64,000 nucleotides of DNA from Flavobacterium sp. LC2016-12 (GTDB lineage Bacteria > Bacteroidota > Bacteroidia > Flavobacteriales > Flavobacteriaceae): assembly GCF_015351595.1 (NCBI RefSeq), contig NZ_JADKPT010000002.1, positions 462,524-526,523 on the forward strand. Direction: 5' to 3'. Of the stretch, positions 1 through 9,762 are shown one piece after another (position 1 is the stretch's first letter; each line of letters opens with the position of its first letter). Below the pieces are notes generated by a model. That model saw only the letters and a list, made by a program, of their open reading frames with translations, had not been told where the DNA came from and did no database searches. The translations under genes were made by a program, and so were the position numbers.

Positions 1-2904
1 CAAAAAGATGATAGAAATACTTACACTGAAGTTGATAATTTAGGTGGAAGTTATGTGGTAAATGTATTTGATACTAACAACTGTCAAGGTTCATCAGTTG
101 CGGTTACAATTAATCCATATGTAGGTATAGCTGATCTTGATCTTGACGTTACACCTATTAATTGTAAAGATGGTGAGTCAGTTCAGGTTACGGCAATCGC
201 TACAAGCGGAACATTGCCAACCTTAACTTACACAATTGAAGGAATTACTCCTACTGTATATCCACTTACATCTAGTCCAACAGGATTATTTACAGGATTA
301 CAAATTGGTAGTTATAAAATTATTGTAACAAACACTGTAACGGGATGTAGTGTTGAAAGATTCCACACGGTTAATAATCCAAATACTTTTGATATAGTAG
401 CTTCAGATGTGATTAACATAACATGTTTTAATGCAGCTAACGGAAGTATTACATTAACATTAGTAGATGAAATTAAACCAGCAGACAACGCGGGTATATT
501 TGATTATGTAATTACAGATCAATTAGGTAACATACGCAGTGGACGTTCAACATCTGTTGAATTAAAACTTGCAAATCTTACTGCCGGTAAGTATTCTGTA
601 GTTGCCAATTTGGTTAATTCACCATATTGTGAGGTTACAACCGAGTTCACGATTGAAGGACCGGATACAGAATTAGAAATTAAAGCTGTTAAAAAAGAAA
701 TTACTTGTGTATCAGGTAATGATGATGGAGAAATCCGTATAAGTGCTCAAGGCGGATGGTTTGGCGATTATCTATATAAATTAGATGGTCCGATGACAGT
801 AGATTTTTCTACTCAAAACATATTCACAGGATTAAAAGCTGGATTGTACACAGTTTCTGTTAAAGATGCTGGTGGTTGTATTGATACTGATCAGGTTAGA
901 TTAGTAGTTCCAACACCAATAACGGTTACAGCTTCAGCAGACAAAACATTATTATTATGTAATGGAGATTTGGGCGCGACTATAACAGTAACTGCGGTTA
1001 CAGGTGGAGAGGGTAGTAATTATTTATATACTTTAAATACTACTTCAGTTACTCCTGTAAGATCTTCAGGACCTCAGTCTGCATCTTCATTTGCTGGTTT
1101 AGGTGTAGGAACTTATACGGTAACTGTAACTGATGGATACAATTGTAGTGGAGAATCAGCTCCTATAACAATTACGGAACCTTCTGAAGTTAAACCAAGT
1201 TTAGTAGAGTCTAGAAAAAGAACATGTCTTACAGATACTGAACTTACGTTAAGTGCTATTGGTGGTACGCCTCCATACACTTATAGTAGTGATAACTTTA
1301 CATATTCAACAGCTCCATTTACAAGTTCTGTTTCGTTTGATGTTGCTCCGGGTTCATACAAATATTATGTGAAGGATGCTAATGGATGTGTTGATTTTGT
1401 TTCTAATGAAATCACAATAAAAGCTATTGAACCATTATTGGCTAATTTAGATATAACAAATGCTGTAGTATTATGTCGTGAAGATCCAAGTGGAGTAATT
1501 GTTGCAAGTGCTTCAGGCGGATTAGGAAACTATCAATACATCTTGCAAGATGGTGCTGGAAACGTGCTAAAAGGACCACAGTCAGAAGGTAGATTTGATG
1601 ATCTTTTAGCTGGTGATTATAAGGTAGTTGTTAAAAGTGGCGATTGTGAAACTGTACCTGAGTCTGTTACGATTGATCAGCCGAAAGAAGTATTCTCAGC
1701 TGAATTTATCCCAACTGCAGTTAAATGTTTTGGTGGAAATGATGGACAGATTGAAGTAATCGGTAAAGGCGGAACAGGAAGTTATAAATACTCTATTTCA
1801 CCAAGAAACGATCAATACTTCGACAGCAACATTTTTGAGAAATTAAAAGCTGGTTTCTACACAGTGATAGCAACTGATGAGCATGGGTGCTTTGATAGTG
1901 AAGTAGTTGAGATAAAACAACCTGACGCACCACTTTCAGTTGTTGAAACGCCTGGAATGACAATGCCTGAACAGTGTGTTGGAGATCTTAATGGTGCATT
2001 TACAATTGACTTGGCAGGTGGTACACCACCATACATGATTAGTTTAGACGATATTAATGGTGCTTATCAATTGGTTAACGGAACACAACATACATTTCCA
2101 AATCTTGCAGGAGGTATACACACAGTGTTCGTAAAAGATAACGGAAACTGCCCTCAGGAATTAGACGTTGATGTACCGATGCCGGTAGACATGAAGCCAA
2201 TTGCTAAAGTTGATTATGGTTGTGAAACCAATACTGTAACTGTATCAATCGATCCTAACGTTGCGGACGCAGATGTTGACTATATTCTTGATGATCCAAA
2301 AGGAACTACTTATCAGTTTGAAAAGGAATTTAAAGATGTTGCCCCTGGAACGCATATAATATATGCCAGACATAGCAATGGTTGCATTCAGCCAACACAA
2401 AGTTTCGATATCGAAAGCTTTGATAAACTGACTATGAATATAATTTCAGCGGGAGTTACAGAAATGAACGTTATTGAAGTTCAGGGTGTAGGAGGTAAAA
2501 AAGATTATTTGTACAGTTTCAACGGTGAACCATTTACATCATCCAATAAATACAATGTCTACAAATCTGGTATCTATCAGGTTATTGTTAGAGATCAAAA
2601 CGGATGTGAATTCGAGTTGCCGGTTCCTATGAAATATGTAGATGTTTGTCTTGATAATTACTTTACTCCTGGTGGTGCAACAAATACATCGTGGGGTCCT
2701 GGCTGTACAAACATTTATACAAATTTAATATTCTCAATTTTCGATAGATACGGACGTGAGATTGCTAAATATCGCTATGGTCAAAAATGGGATGGAAAAT
2801 ACAATGGAGAGGAATTACCTTCTGGTGATTACTGGTATGTTCTTAAACTAAATGACGAGAAAGATGCAAGAGAGTTTGTTGGACATTTCACTTTATACAG
2901 ATAA
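1..2904 (+). CDS. SprB-like gliding adhesin, C-terminal part (partial at window start)
   Basis: The frame is open from base 1, so the 5' end lies outside the window; about 967 residues are visible. The protein is a chain of roughly 85-95-residue modules, each with a conserved Cys and a pattern like GG-x-PPY-x-YS followed by LKAGFYTV and D-x-x-GC, which is the SprB repeat pattern. The last ~90 residues form a type IX secretion type B (gliding motility-associated) C-terminal domain, ending FVGHFTLYR. By family knowledge such proteins are exported by T9SS and act as cell-surface adhesins moved by the gliding motor. The SprF-like gene begins 43 bases downstream, the usual adhesin/SprF pairing. 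Oddity: the sorting domain has TPGGATNTSWGPG where relatives have TPNGDGVNDEWGP. Confidence 0.9.
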   Translation, partial: QKDDRNTYTEVDNLGGSYVVNVFDTNNCQGSSVAVTINPYVGIADLDLDVTPINCKDGESVQVTAIATSGTLPTLTYTIEGITPTVYPLTSSPTGLFTGLQIGSYKIIVTNTVTGCSVERFHTVNNPNTFDIVASDVINITCFNAANGSITLTLVDEIKPADNAGIFDYVITDQLGNIRSGRSTSVELKLANLTAGKYSVVANLVNSPYCEVTTEFTIEGPDTELEIKAVKKEITCVSGNDDGEIRISAQGGWFGDYLYKLDGPMTVDFSTQNIFTGLKAGLYTVSVKDAGGCIDTDQVRLVVPTPITVTASADKTLLLCNGDLGATITVTAVTGGEGSNYLYTLNTTSVTPVRSSGPQSASSFAGLGVGTYTVTVTDGYNCSGESAPITITEPSEVKPSLVESRKRTCLTDTELTLSAIGGTPPYTYSSDNFTYSTAPFTSSVSFDVAPGSYKYYVKDANGCVDFVSNEITIKAIEPLLANLDITNAVVLCREDPSGVIVASASGGLGNYQYILQDGAGNVLKGPQSEGRFDDLLAGDYKVVVKSGDCETVPESVTIDQPKEVFSAEFIPTAVKCFGGNDGQIEVIGKGGTGSYKYSISPRNDQYFDSNIFEKLKAGFYTVIATDEHGCFDSEVVEIKQPDAPLSVVETPGMTMPEQCVGDLNGAFTIDLAGGTPPYMISLDDINGAYQLVNGTQHTFPNLAGGIHTVFVKDNGNCPQELDVDVPMPVDMKPIAKVDYGCETNTVTVSIDPNVADADVDYILDDPKGTTYQFEKEFKDVAPGTHIIYARHSNGCIQPTQSFDIESFDKLTMNIISAGVTEMNVIEVQGVGGKKDYLYSFNGEPFTSSNKYNVYKSGIYQVIVRDQNGCEFELPVPMKYVDVCLDNYFTPGGATNTSWGPGCTNIYTNLIFSIFDRYGREIAKYRYGQKWDGKYNGEELPSGDYWYVLKLNDEKDAREFVGHFTLYR

Positions 2905-2947
2905 CAAAATAATGCCCCCTATAATGTTGTCTAAAAAAATCATTACA

Positions 2948-3922
2948 ATGAAAAAATTAATTTTATCCTTAGTACTCATGGCTGTAACATCAGGTTACAG
3001 CCAGGAGTTAAACCTACCAGTGTTTACTCAGTATTTGGCTGATAACCCTTTTGTTCTTTCGCCTGCTTATGCGGGGATTGGTGATAATCTTAGAATTAGA
3101 GCCAATGGACTAACCCAATGGGTTGGAATTAAGGATGCACCAGAAAATCAATCGCTTTATGCTGATTTCAGAGTCTTAGATCGTTCCGGGGTAGGAATCT
3201 CCGTTTATAATGATAAGAACGGTTATACAAGACAAACAGGAGCGAAAGTTTCGTTTGCACATCACTTGATTCTTGATTATTATACAAAGCAATATTTGTC
3301 TCTTGGTATTTCCTATAATTTTAATACGTTTAGAATTGATACAGATGAATTTAATACGACGATAGAACATCCTGTTATCGACCCATCTGTTACAGATAAT
3401 CGCTATAATGCCAATAATAACTTTGATATTAGTGCCTTGTATCGTAACAGGAATTTTTATGTGAGTTTTAACGCAAATAACGTTTTAAAGAAAAACACAG
3501 ATAAATATCGTGGTATAGAACCTAATTTACTTTCAAACTACCAGGTTTATACCGGATATGTTTTTAAAGATGGAGAAAACAGTCGTATCGAATATGAACC
3601 ATCAGTATTCTACCAGTATTTTGCAAGTGATAAACGTTCTACAACCGATTTTAATTTCAAATACAGACGTTACAATCGTTACGAAGATTATTACTGGATC
3701 GGAGTTTCTTATCGTTTCTTAAACGACCAATTTCCTAAACCATTATCTGTTGGGCCAATGGCGGGTTTCATGAAGTCTAAATTCTACTTCGGATATTCTT
3801 ATCAGGTAATGTTCAATGATCTTGGAAATTATAATACCGGTACACACGTAATTACTATCGGATTTGATTTCTTACAGTCTATCAGTAACTGTCCTTGTAC
3901 GCAAGGCCCTGTTCACGACTAA
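2948..3922 (+). CDS. PorP/SprF family type IX secretion outer membrane protein
   Basis: 324 residues. The start at 2948 is chosen because it begins a clean signal peptide (MKKLILSLVLMAVTSGYSQ); upstream in-frame starts lie inside the adhesin gene. The body has the PorP/SprF signature (LPVFTQYLADNPFVLSPAYAG near the mature N-terminus, then outer-membrane beta strands, ending in CPCTQGPVHD). SprF-type proteins are needed for secretion or surface anchoring of the adhesin encoded just upstream, so this is probably the dedicated partner of the adhesin at 1-2904. A paralogue about 84% identical over its first 85 residues lies at 61207-62184 on the other strand. Confidence 0.9.
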   Translation: MKKLILSLVLMAVTSGYSQELNLPVFTQYLADNPFVLSPAYAGIGDNLRIRANGLTQWVGIKDAPENQSLYADFRVLDRSGVGISVYNDKNGYTRQTGAKVSFAHHLILDYYTKQYLSLGISYNFNTFRIDTDEFNTTIEHPVIDPSVTDNRYNANNNFDISALYRNRNFYVSFNANNVLKKNTDKYRGIEPNLLSNYQVYTGYVFKDGENSRIEYEPSVFYQYFASDKRSTTDFNFKYRRYNRYEDYYWIGVSYRFLNDQFPKPLSVGPMAGFMKSKFYFGYSYQVMFNDLGNYNTGTHVITIGFDFLQSISNCPCTQGPVHD

Positions 3923-3930
3923 TATTTACA

Positions 3931-4004
3931 GTTAAATTACTGCAGTCTGAATTTCATTTTATTTTGAAGAAAATAAAGAAGATTTTTACTGCAGTATGTT
4001 TAAC
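3931..4004. terminator. Inverted repeat after the adhesin/SprF pair
   Basis: GTTAAATTACTGCAGT (3931-3946) pairs with ACTGCAGTATGTTTAAC (3988-4004) with one small bulge and a 41-base AT-rich loop. It starts 8 bases after the SprF stop. It is a plausible 3' end structure, but lacks a clear U-tract directly after it. The rest of the spacer to pgk is AT-rich, with a TATATTTG box at 4138-4145 that could be the -7 element for pgk; no well-placed -33 element is visible. Confidence 0.5.
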
Positions 4005-4176
4005 TTCATAATGGTATAAGCAACCATTTTTCTCTTTTTTAATTATTAATTTGTTTTTTTTCATAAATTACATCGTTTTCGTTGTTATTGATAGGTTATT
4101 TTTACATATTTCAAATTTAATACTACTCTAAAAGTTCTATATTTGTTTTTCTTTCAAAAAATTAAAAAATTATCAA

Positions 4177-5364
4177 ATGAAAACTTTAAACGATTTCGAT
4201 TTTAAAAATAAAAAAGCAATCATCCGTGTTGACTTCAATGTGCCATTGGATGAGAATTTTAATGTAACAGATGCAACTCGTATCGAAGCTGCAAAACCAA
4301 CAATTGACGCGATCTTAGCCCAAGGCGGAAGCGTTATTTTAATGTCACATTTGGGAAGACCAAAAGGTGCTGAAGAAAAATATTCATTAAAACATATTTT
4401 AAAAACAGCTTCTGAAATTTTAGGTGTTGAAGTTAAGTTTGCTACTGATTGTGTTGGAGAACCAGCTCAAACTGCAGCTACAGCTTTAAAGCCAGGTGAA
4501 GTTTTATTGTTAGAAAATTTACGTTTTCATGCTGAAGAGGAAGCTGGAGATGTTGCTTTCGCAAAAGAATTAGCGTCTCTTGGAGATATCTATGTAAACG
4601 ATGCTTTTGGAACAGCTCACAGAGCACACGCTTCAACAACAATTATTGCACAATTTTTTCCAACGGAAAAATGTTTCGGAACATTATTGGCAAAAGAAAT
4701 AGAGAGTTTAAATAAAGTTCTTAAAAATAGCGAGAAACCAGTTACCGCTGTTCTTGGAGGTTCTAAAGTTTCTTCAAAAATCACGGTTATCGAAAATATC
4801 TTAGATAAAGTAGATCACATGATTATAGGGGGAGGTATGACTTTTACTTTCGTTAAAGCGCTAGGTGGTAAAATTGGTGATTCTATTTGTGAAGATGATA
4901 AACAAGAATTAGCACTTGAAATTTTAAGATTGGCTAAAGAAAAAGGAGTTCAGATTCATATTCCGGTTGATGTTATTGCTGCTGATGATTTCTCAAATAC
5001 AGCAAATACACAAGTGGTAGATGTAAAAGAAATTCCTGATGGATGGCAAGGTCTTGATGCAGGTCCTAAATCTTTGGAAAATTTCAAAAAAGTAATTTTA
5101 GAATCTAAAACTATTTTATGGAACGGACCATTAGGTGTTTTTGAAATGGAAACATTTTCAAAAGGAACTATCGCTTTAGGCGATTATATTGCGGAAGCTA
5201 CGCAAAATGGTGCTTTTTCATTAGTAGGTGGTGGTGACTCTGTTGCTGCTGTAAAACAGTTCGGTTTTGAAGACAAAATGAGCTACGTTTCTACTGGTGG
5301 TGGAGCAATGCTTGAAATGTTAGAAGGAAGAATTTTACCTGGAATCGCTGCGATTTTAGACTAA
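4177..5364 (+). CDS. pgk: Phosphoglycerate kinase
   Basis: 395 residues, the normal bacterial length. It catalyses ATP formation from 1,3-bisphosphoglycerate in glycolysis and acts in the cytosol. Visible family motifs are the N-terminal RVDFNVPLD substrate loop, [42 protein letters not shown], the C-lobe WNGPLGVFE segment and the GGGDSVAAV nucleotide loop near the end. It stands alone: adhesin/SprF genes precede it and a lytic transglycosylase follows after 110 bases, with no obvious operon partner. Confidence 0.98.
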   Translation: MKTLNDFDFKNKKAIIRVDFNVPLDENFNVTDATRIEAAKPTIDAILAQGGSVILMSHLGRPKGAEEKYSLKHILKTASEILGVEVKFATDCVGEPAQTAATALKPGEVLLLENLRFHAEEEAGDVAFAKELASLGDIYVNDAFGTAHRAHASTTIIAQFFPTEKCFGTLLAKEIESLNKVLKNSEKPVTAVLGGSKVSSKITVIENILDKVDHMIIGGGMTFTFVKALGGKIGDSICEDDKQELALEILRLAKEKGVQIHIPVDVIAADDFSNTANTQVVDVKEIPDGWQGLDAGPKSLENFKKVILESKTILWNGPLGVFEMETFSKGTIALGDYIAEATQNGAFSLVGGGDSVAAVKQFGFEDKMSYVSTGGGAMLEMLEGRILPGIAAILD

Positions 5365-5474
5365 AAAATCACAATTAACATTTTTTTGCATATTTTTCAT
5401 TGGTAATCTATTTAAGTTTGCAAAAATACGATTACTATAATTGTTTGAATTATAGGATTTTAAAAATATGTTAT

Positions 5475-7310
5475 ATGATTGTAAAGAAAATCTCCTTAGC
5501 GGTTACAGCTCTTTTTTCAATAACGATGTTTGCGCAGGAAACTGCAACAACTTCGCTGGATATAAAACCAGAAGTAAAGCTGTCGTACTTAGATTCTGTA
5601 AAGAGTTCTTTCAAAAAGGACGAGGTGGCTGCAAAAGTTGACAGTCTCTGGATGAAGGAATGTTTGAGTTTAGATATCTACAATGATTTTTCAACAGATA
5701 TTCAAACTGTAAATACAGATCAGGATGTTAATGCCGAATTGCCAACTGAGCTTTTAAAACAGCGTTTGCAGGCAATGAATGAGAAATCTCCTTTTAATAT
5801 TGAATACAATCAGGGATTAGAAAACATAATAAAGTCATTTCTTAAGAACCGTAAAAAATCGATTTCCCGATTAATGGCTTTATCAGAATATTATTTTCCA
5901 ATTTTTGAGGAAACTTTTGCCAAACAAAATATTCCTTTAGAAATTAAATATTTAGCTATTGTAGAATCTGCTTTAAATCCTAAAGCAGTTTCTAGAATGG
6001 GCGCAACAGGTCTCTGGCAATTTATGTACGGAACCGGAAAACAATACGCACTTAAAATCGATTCTTACGTCGATGAGCGCAGTGATCCATTGAAATCTAC
6101 TGCCGCAGCTTCAGACTATTTTTCTAAAATGTATACTATTTTTGGTGACTGGGAGCTTGTTTTGGCTTCTTATAATTCAGGTCCCGGAAACGTGACCAAA
6201 GCGATTCGCCGCTCTGGAGGTCAAACAAAATATTGGGATATTCGTAGTAATCTTCCAAAAGAAACGCAAGGTTATGTACCGGCATTTTATGCAACAATGT
6301 ATCTTTTTGAATATCATAAAGAACACGGTATTAACCCGGAAAGAGCTGTCGTTAAAAACTTTGAAACGGATACAGTTAATGTTAAAAGCGAAATGTCATT
6401 CAAACAAATTGCCGATTTGTTAGACATGCCACAATCTCAAATTCAGCTTTTAAACCCTTCTTATAAATTAAATGTTGTTCCTTTTTATCAGGGAGAAAAT
6501 CATTTTATTCGATTACCAAAAGATAAAATTGCAACTTTTGTTAGCAACGAAGACAAGATTTACGCTTATGTAAGACACGAAGCTGAAAATAAAACAATGT
6601 CAAGTCGTTTAGCTTTAAAAGTAACTCCTAAAGCAAAAGTACAATTGAATAAAGCAATTGATACAGATGTTCAGTTGTATAAAATTCAAAAAGGCGATAA
6701 TTTAGGCGCTATTGCCGAGAAGTATGATGTAAGTATTAGTGATATAAAAAAATGGAATCACCTTAGATCAAATTCAGTTGCACTTGGAAGAACGTTAAAA
6801 ATCAAATCTGATGTTGATCCGCTTAAAGCTTCAAAAGAGGCTAAAACAATTCCTGCAATAGAGAAAAAATCAGAAGAAGCCATTGCTGCTGTTGATGATA
6901 AAGATAAAACTACAGGTAAGGCGCAAGAATATGTTGTAGTAGCCGGAGACAATTTAGGAAGCATTGCTAAAAAATTCGGTACGACTATTGCTGAACTAAA
7001 AGAGCTTAATAATCTAACGTCAAATAATATTGGTTTAGGGAAAACTTTAGTGATTTCTAAAGAAATTCCCGCAATCGAAGAAACTGCTGCAGTTAATACA
7101 GCTATTGCTTCAAATGCTTCAGTTGATTCTTTCAAAAAGAAAACAGCTTCTGCAAAAAGCATGGGCGAAGATTATTACGTGAAAAAAGGAGATTCATTAT
7201 ATAGTATTTCAAAAAAATATCCTGGAGTTACAATTTCAGATATTAAAAAATGGAATGGTATTAAAAATGAAGATTTAAAACCGGGAATGAAGCTCAAAAT
7301 AAACGGATAA
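5475..7310 (+). CDS. Lytic murein transglycosylase with three LysM domains (MltD-like)
   Basis: 611 residues from the ATG at 5475, chosen because it opens a signal peptide (MIVKKISLAVTALFSITMFAQ); an in-frame TTG at 5400 would add 25 uncharacteristic residues. An SLT-type catalytic domain covers about residues 120-280, with the likely catalytic Glu164 in AIVESALNP followed by SRMGATGLWQFM. Three LysM peptidoglycan-binding modules follow at about residues 400-445, 485-530 and 567-611, each with a KGDxLxxIAxKY-like core. By family it cleaves glycan strands in the periplasm or at the outer membrane. Linkers between the LysM modules are Ala/Lys/Ser-rich. Confidence 0.92.
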   Translation: MIVKKISLAVTALFSITMFAQETATTSLDIKPEVKLSYLDSVKSSFKKDEVAAKVDSLWMKECLSLDIYNDFSTDIQTVNTDQDVNAELPTELLKQRLQAMNEKSPFNIEYNQGLENIIKSFLKNRKKSISRLMALSEYYFPIFEETFAKQNIPLEIKYLAIVESALNPKAVSRMGATGLWQFMYGTGKQYALKIDSYVDERSDPLKSTAAASDYFSKMYTIFGDWELVLASYNSGPGNVTKAIRRSGGQTKYWDIRSNLPKETQGYVPAFYATMYLFEYHKEHGINPERAVVKNFETDTVNVKSEMSFKQIADLLDMPQSQIQLLNPSYKLNVVPFYQGENHFIRLPKDKIATFVSNEDKIYAYVRHEAENKTMSSRLALKVTPKAKVQLNKAIDTDVQLYKIQKGDNLGAIAEKYDVSISDIKKWNHLRSNSVALGRTLKIKSDVDPLKASKEAKTIPAIEKKSEEAIAAVDDKDKTTGKAQEYVVVAGDNLGSIAKKFGTTIAELKELNNLTSNNIGLGKTLVISKEIPAIEETAAVNTAIASNASVDSFKKKTASAKSMGEDYYVKKGDSLYSISKKYPGVTISDIKKWNGIKNEDLKPGMKLKING

Positions 7311-7354
7311 AAAAAAATCATTTAAATTTGGGTTTTATTTCATAAATTAATAAA

Positions 7355-8323
7355 ATGAATAAAACCCATTTTTTATTGGTCCTAATCCCGTTTCTATTGC
7401 TTTCGTGCTTAAAAACCGAAAAGCAACCTGAACCTGTTTCGGGTAAAACCAATACCATTTCGGTCATTATTGATGATCAGTTGTGGTACGGAGAAGTGGG
7501 TGATAGCATTCGAAATAAATTTGCCTCGCCAGTTTGGGGTCTTACTCAGGAAGAACCTCTTTTTACAATCAATCAATACCCCGCAAGATTACTCGAAGGT
7601 TTTGTTACCGATAGCCGAAGTATTATTGTAGTGAAAAAAGCCGCTACAGATAAATTCGAGATTATCCGCAGCAAGGCATTACCACATAACACCTTTCGTA
7701 TCTACGGAAAATCGGTAGACGATATTATTTGTAGTATCGAAATGAACGGATCGCAAATTATCAAAATGATTCGTGATGCCGAAATCGAAAAAATTCAGCA
7801 AGACAACAGCAAAGCCTTATTAAATCCAGCCGTACTCAAAAATAAATTTCATATTGGCGTTCAAATCCCGATAGGGTATGAATATATGTTGCACAAAAAG
7901 AACTTTATTTGGCTGAAAAAAGAAATTATCAGCGGTAATACAAGTCTTCTAATTTATCAGGTACCCATCAAACAATTGACTAAAACTTCAGACATTGTTG
8001 GGAATATTGTTAAAATGCGCGATTCAGTCGGACGCTACATCAAAGGCCGTGAACCCAATACACAAATGATTACCGGTGAAGCTTATGCGCCGTATTTTTC
8101 GACTATTTCATTAGATGGGAAAAAGACATTTGAAACCAAAGGAACCTGGGAGCTGAAGAACGATTTCATGACCGGACCCTTTATCAATTATGCAATTGTC
8201 GATGAAGCTTATAATAGAATTTTAGTCATTGAAGGTTTTTGCTATTCTCCATCCAATCAGGAAAGAGATCTAATGCTGGAGTTAGAAGCTATTATAAAAT
8301 CTGTCAAAATTGATAAAAGATAG
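7355..8323 (+). CDS. DUF4837 family lipoprotein
   Basis: 322 residues. A signal sequence ends in a lipobox (LLLSC, Cys at about residue 18), so this is a predicted lipoprotein. The body resembles the DUF4837 family of Bacteroidota (NTISVIIDDQLWYGEVGDSIRNKF near the N-terminus, then FTINQYPA; a conserved GEAYAPYFST-like region late). Function is unknown. It lies 44 bases after the transglycosylase and 51 bases before another lipoprotein gene on the same strand, so the three may be envelope-related neighbours. Confidence 0.78.
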   Translation: MNKTHFLLVLIPFLLLSCLKTEKQPEPVSGKTNTISVIIDDQLWYGEVGDSIRNKFASPVWGLTQEEPLFTINQYPARLLEGFVTDSRSIIVVKKAATDKFEIIRSKALPHNTFRIYGKSVDDIICSIEMNGSQIIKMIRDAEIEKIQQDNSKALLNPAVLKNKFHIGVQIPIGYEYMLHKKNFIWLKKEIISGNTSLLIYQVPIKQLTKTSDIVGNIVKMRDSVGRYIKGREPNTQMITGEAYAPYFSTISLDGKKTFETKGTWELKNDFMTGPFINYAIVDEAYNRILVIEGFCYSPSNQERDLMLELEAIIKSVKIDKR

Positions 8324-8374
8324 TTTGCAATAATTTTCATACTTTTGTTTTAACAAACATTAAATCAGTAAATT

Positions 8375-9016
8375 ATGAAAAGTTTTTATGTAGGATTATC
8401 AATGTTGGTGCTGTGTTTTGTTTCTTGTAAAAAAGAAGTAAAACCAGAAACGGAAGCCGTTACAGTGACGGATAGCGTTAAAACAGAAGAACCAATTGCC
8501 GAGCAGCCTTTAGATTCTGCAACGCAAATGAAATTGTGGACAGCATATGCTACGCCTGGAAATGCCCACAAAATGATGGCAGATGAAACCGGAACCTGGA
8601 AATGTGATATGACTTTTTGGGAAGAACCAAATGGCAAACCTAGTAATGCTACATCTACAGCAAATATTAAAATGATCTATGGTGGACGTTATCAGGAAAC
8701 CGATTATCAGGGAACGATGATAGGGCAACCATTTGAAGGAAAAGCTACTTTGGCATATAATAATGCAAGCAAAGAATTTACGACTACTTTTATCGATAAC
8801 ATGGGTACTGGTATGATGGTTGCGACAGGAAAATATGATGAAGCTACTAAGAAGGTTGAATTAAAAGGGGAAATGGTTAGCCCATTAAATGGTAAAAAAA
8901 CACCTTATCGTGAAGTTTATACTTTTGTGGATGCAAATACCCGTAAGATGGAAATGTATGACACGAAGAATGGTGAAGAATACAAAAGTATGGAAATTTT
9001 GATGACAAGGAAATAA
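8375..9016 (+). CDS. DUF1579-like lipoprotein
   Basis: 213 residues with a lipoprotein signal (MLVLCFVSCKK, lipobox Cys near residue 15) and an acidic linker rich in Glu and Thr. The remaining ~150 residues match the DUF1579 pattern: a start like MMADETGTWKCDMTFW, then GGRYQETDYQGTMIGQPFEG, YNNASKEFTTTFIDNMGTGM and a closing MYDTKNGEEYKSMEI. Members look like small beta-barrel, lipocalin-like proteins of unknown function. A TACTTTTG box at 8340-8347 is a possible -7 element. A likely terminator follows. Confidence 0.75.
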   Translation: MKSFYVGLSMLVLCFVSCKKEVKPETEAVTVTDSVKTEEPIAEQPLDSATQMKLWTAYATPGNAHKMMADETGTWKCDMTFWEEPNGKPSNATSTANIKMIYGGRYQETDYQGTMIGQPFEGKATLAYNNASKEFTTTFIDNMGTGMMVATGKYDEATKKVELKGEMVSPLNGKKTPYREVYTFVDANTRKMEMYDTKNGEEYKSMEILMTRK

Positions 9017-9046
9017 GAATCCTAATTTATAATTAGAGAATAATAT

Positions 9047-9084
9047 AAATCCCGTTTGCTTTAAGTATTCGGGATTTCTTTTTT
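9047..9084 (+). terminator. Candidate terminator
   Basis: AAATCCCG (9047-9054) pairs with CGGGATTT (9070-9077) around a 15-base loop and is followed by CTTTTTT. It lies 30 bases after the DUF1579-like stop codon and fits a Rho-independent terminator. Confidence 0.6.
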
Positions 9085-9151
9085 AAATCACAGTGTAATT
9101 TTGATTTTTAAATTTAATTTTGATCTTTCAAATAAGAATAAATAGTTCGCA

Positions 9152-9601
9152 ATGGAATTAAAATGGAAAATAAAGCCGTTTGAGGCACTAACGGTTCACG
9201 AGTTATATGATTTGCTTAAAGTAAGAAGCGAGATCTTTGTAGTGGAGCAAAACTGCGTTTATTTGGATATTGACGGCAAAGACAAGAAAGCATTACACTT
9301 AATTGGCGAATACGATGGAAAAGTAGTAGCGTATTCACGTTTATTCGATGCCGGAATTAGTTTTGATAATGCTTCTATTGGAAGAGTTGTTGTTGATGCC
9401 AATTATCGCGATAAAAAATGGGGACACGATTTAATGCGTGAAGCTATCGCTGGAATAAAAGCAAATTTCGGGAAAGATAAAATTACCATTGGAGCACAAT
9501 TTTATTTAAAGAAATTCTACGAAAGCCATGGATTTGTCCAGACAAGCGAAATGTATTTAGAAGATGATATTCCGCATATTGAAATGATTCGCGGAGAATA
9601 A
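9152..9601 (+). CDS. ElaA-type GNAT acetyltransferase
   Basis: 149 residues, the usual length of ElaA-family GNAT proteins. Recognisable features are the N-terminal LTVHELYDLLKVRSEIFVVEQ segment, the D-DGKDKKALHLIGEYDGKVVAYSRL core and the acetyl-CoA-binding motif A region (IGRVVVDANYRDKKWGHDLM). The second half, KITIGAQFYLKKFYESHGF, is typical. The substrate of ElaA proteins is not established. It stands as a single gene, and a convergent minus-strand block begins 160 bases downstream; the gap shows no clear signal. Confidence 0.88.
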   Translation: MELKWKIKPFEALTVHELYDLLKVRSEIFVVEQNCVYLDIDGKDKKALHLIGEYDGKVVAYSRLFDAGISFDNASIGRVVVDANYRDKKWGHDLMREAIAGIKANFGKDKITIGAQFYLKKFYESHGFVQTSEMYLEDDIPHIEMIRGE

Positions 9602-9762
9602 GAAAACTGGGAATTTTAAATTAATGACACGATGTTGCAATAGTTTTATAAGAGTCTTTTTAGTTTTATAATAATCTGATAAATAGCAAAATAGTAGTTT
9701 TGTTTAGAGTAAAACTTTAAGTAAAAAACCTTTAAGTTTTAGTGACTTGTGGCAAAACGACA

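Noticed and set aside
5400..5474. Longer N-terminus of the transglycosylase
   Set aside because: The extra 25 residues precede the signal peptide and start from TTG; the ATG at 5475 gives a complete export signal.
6758..7162. 134-codon minus-strand open frame
   Set aside because: It lies wholly within the LysM transglycosylase gene on the opposite strand, has no recognisable domain and mirrors the Ala/Lys-rich linker codons.
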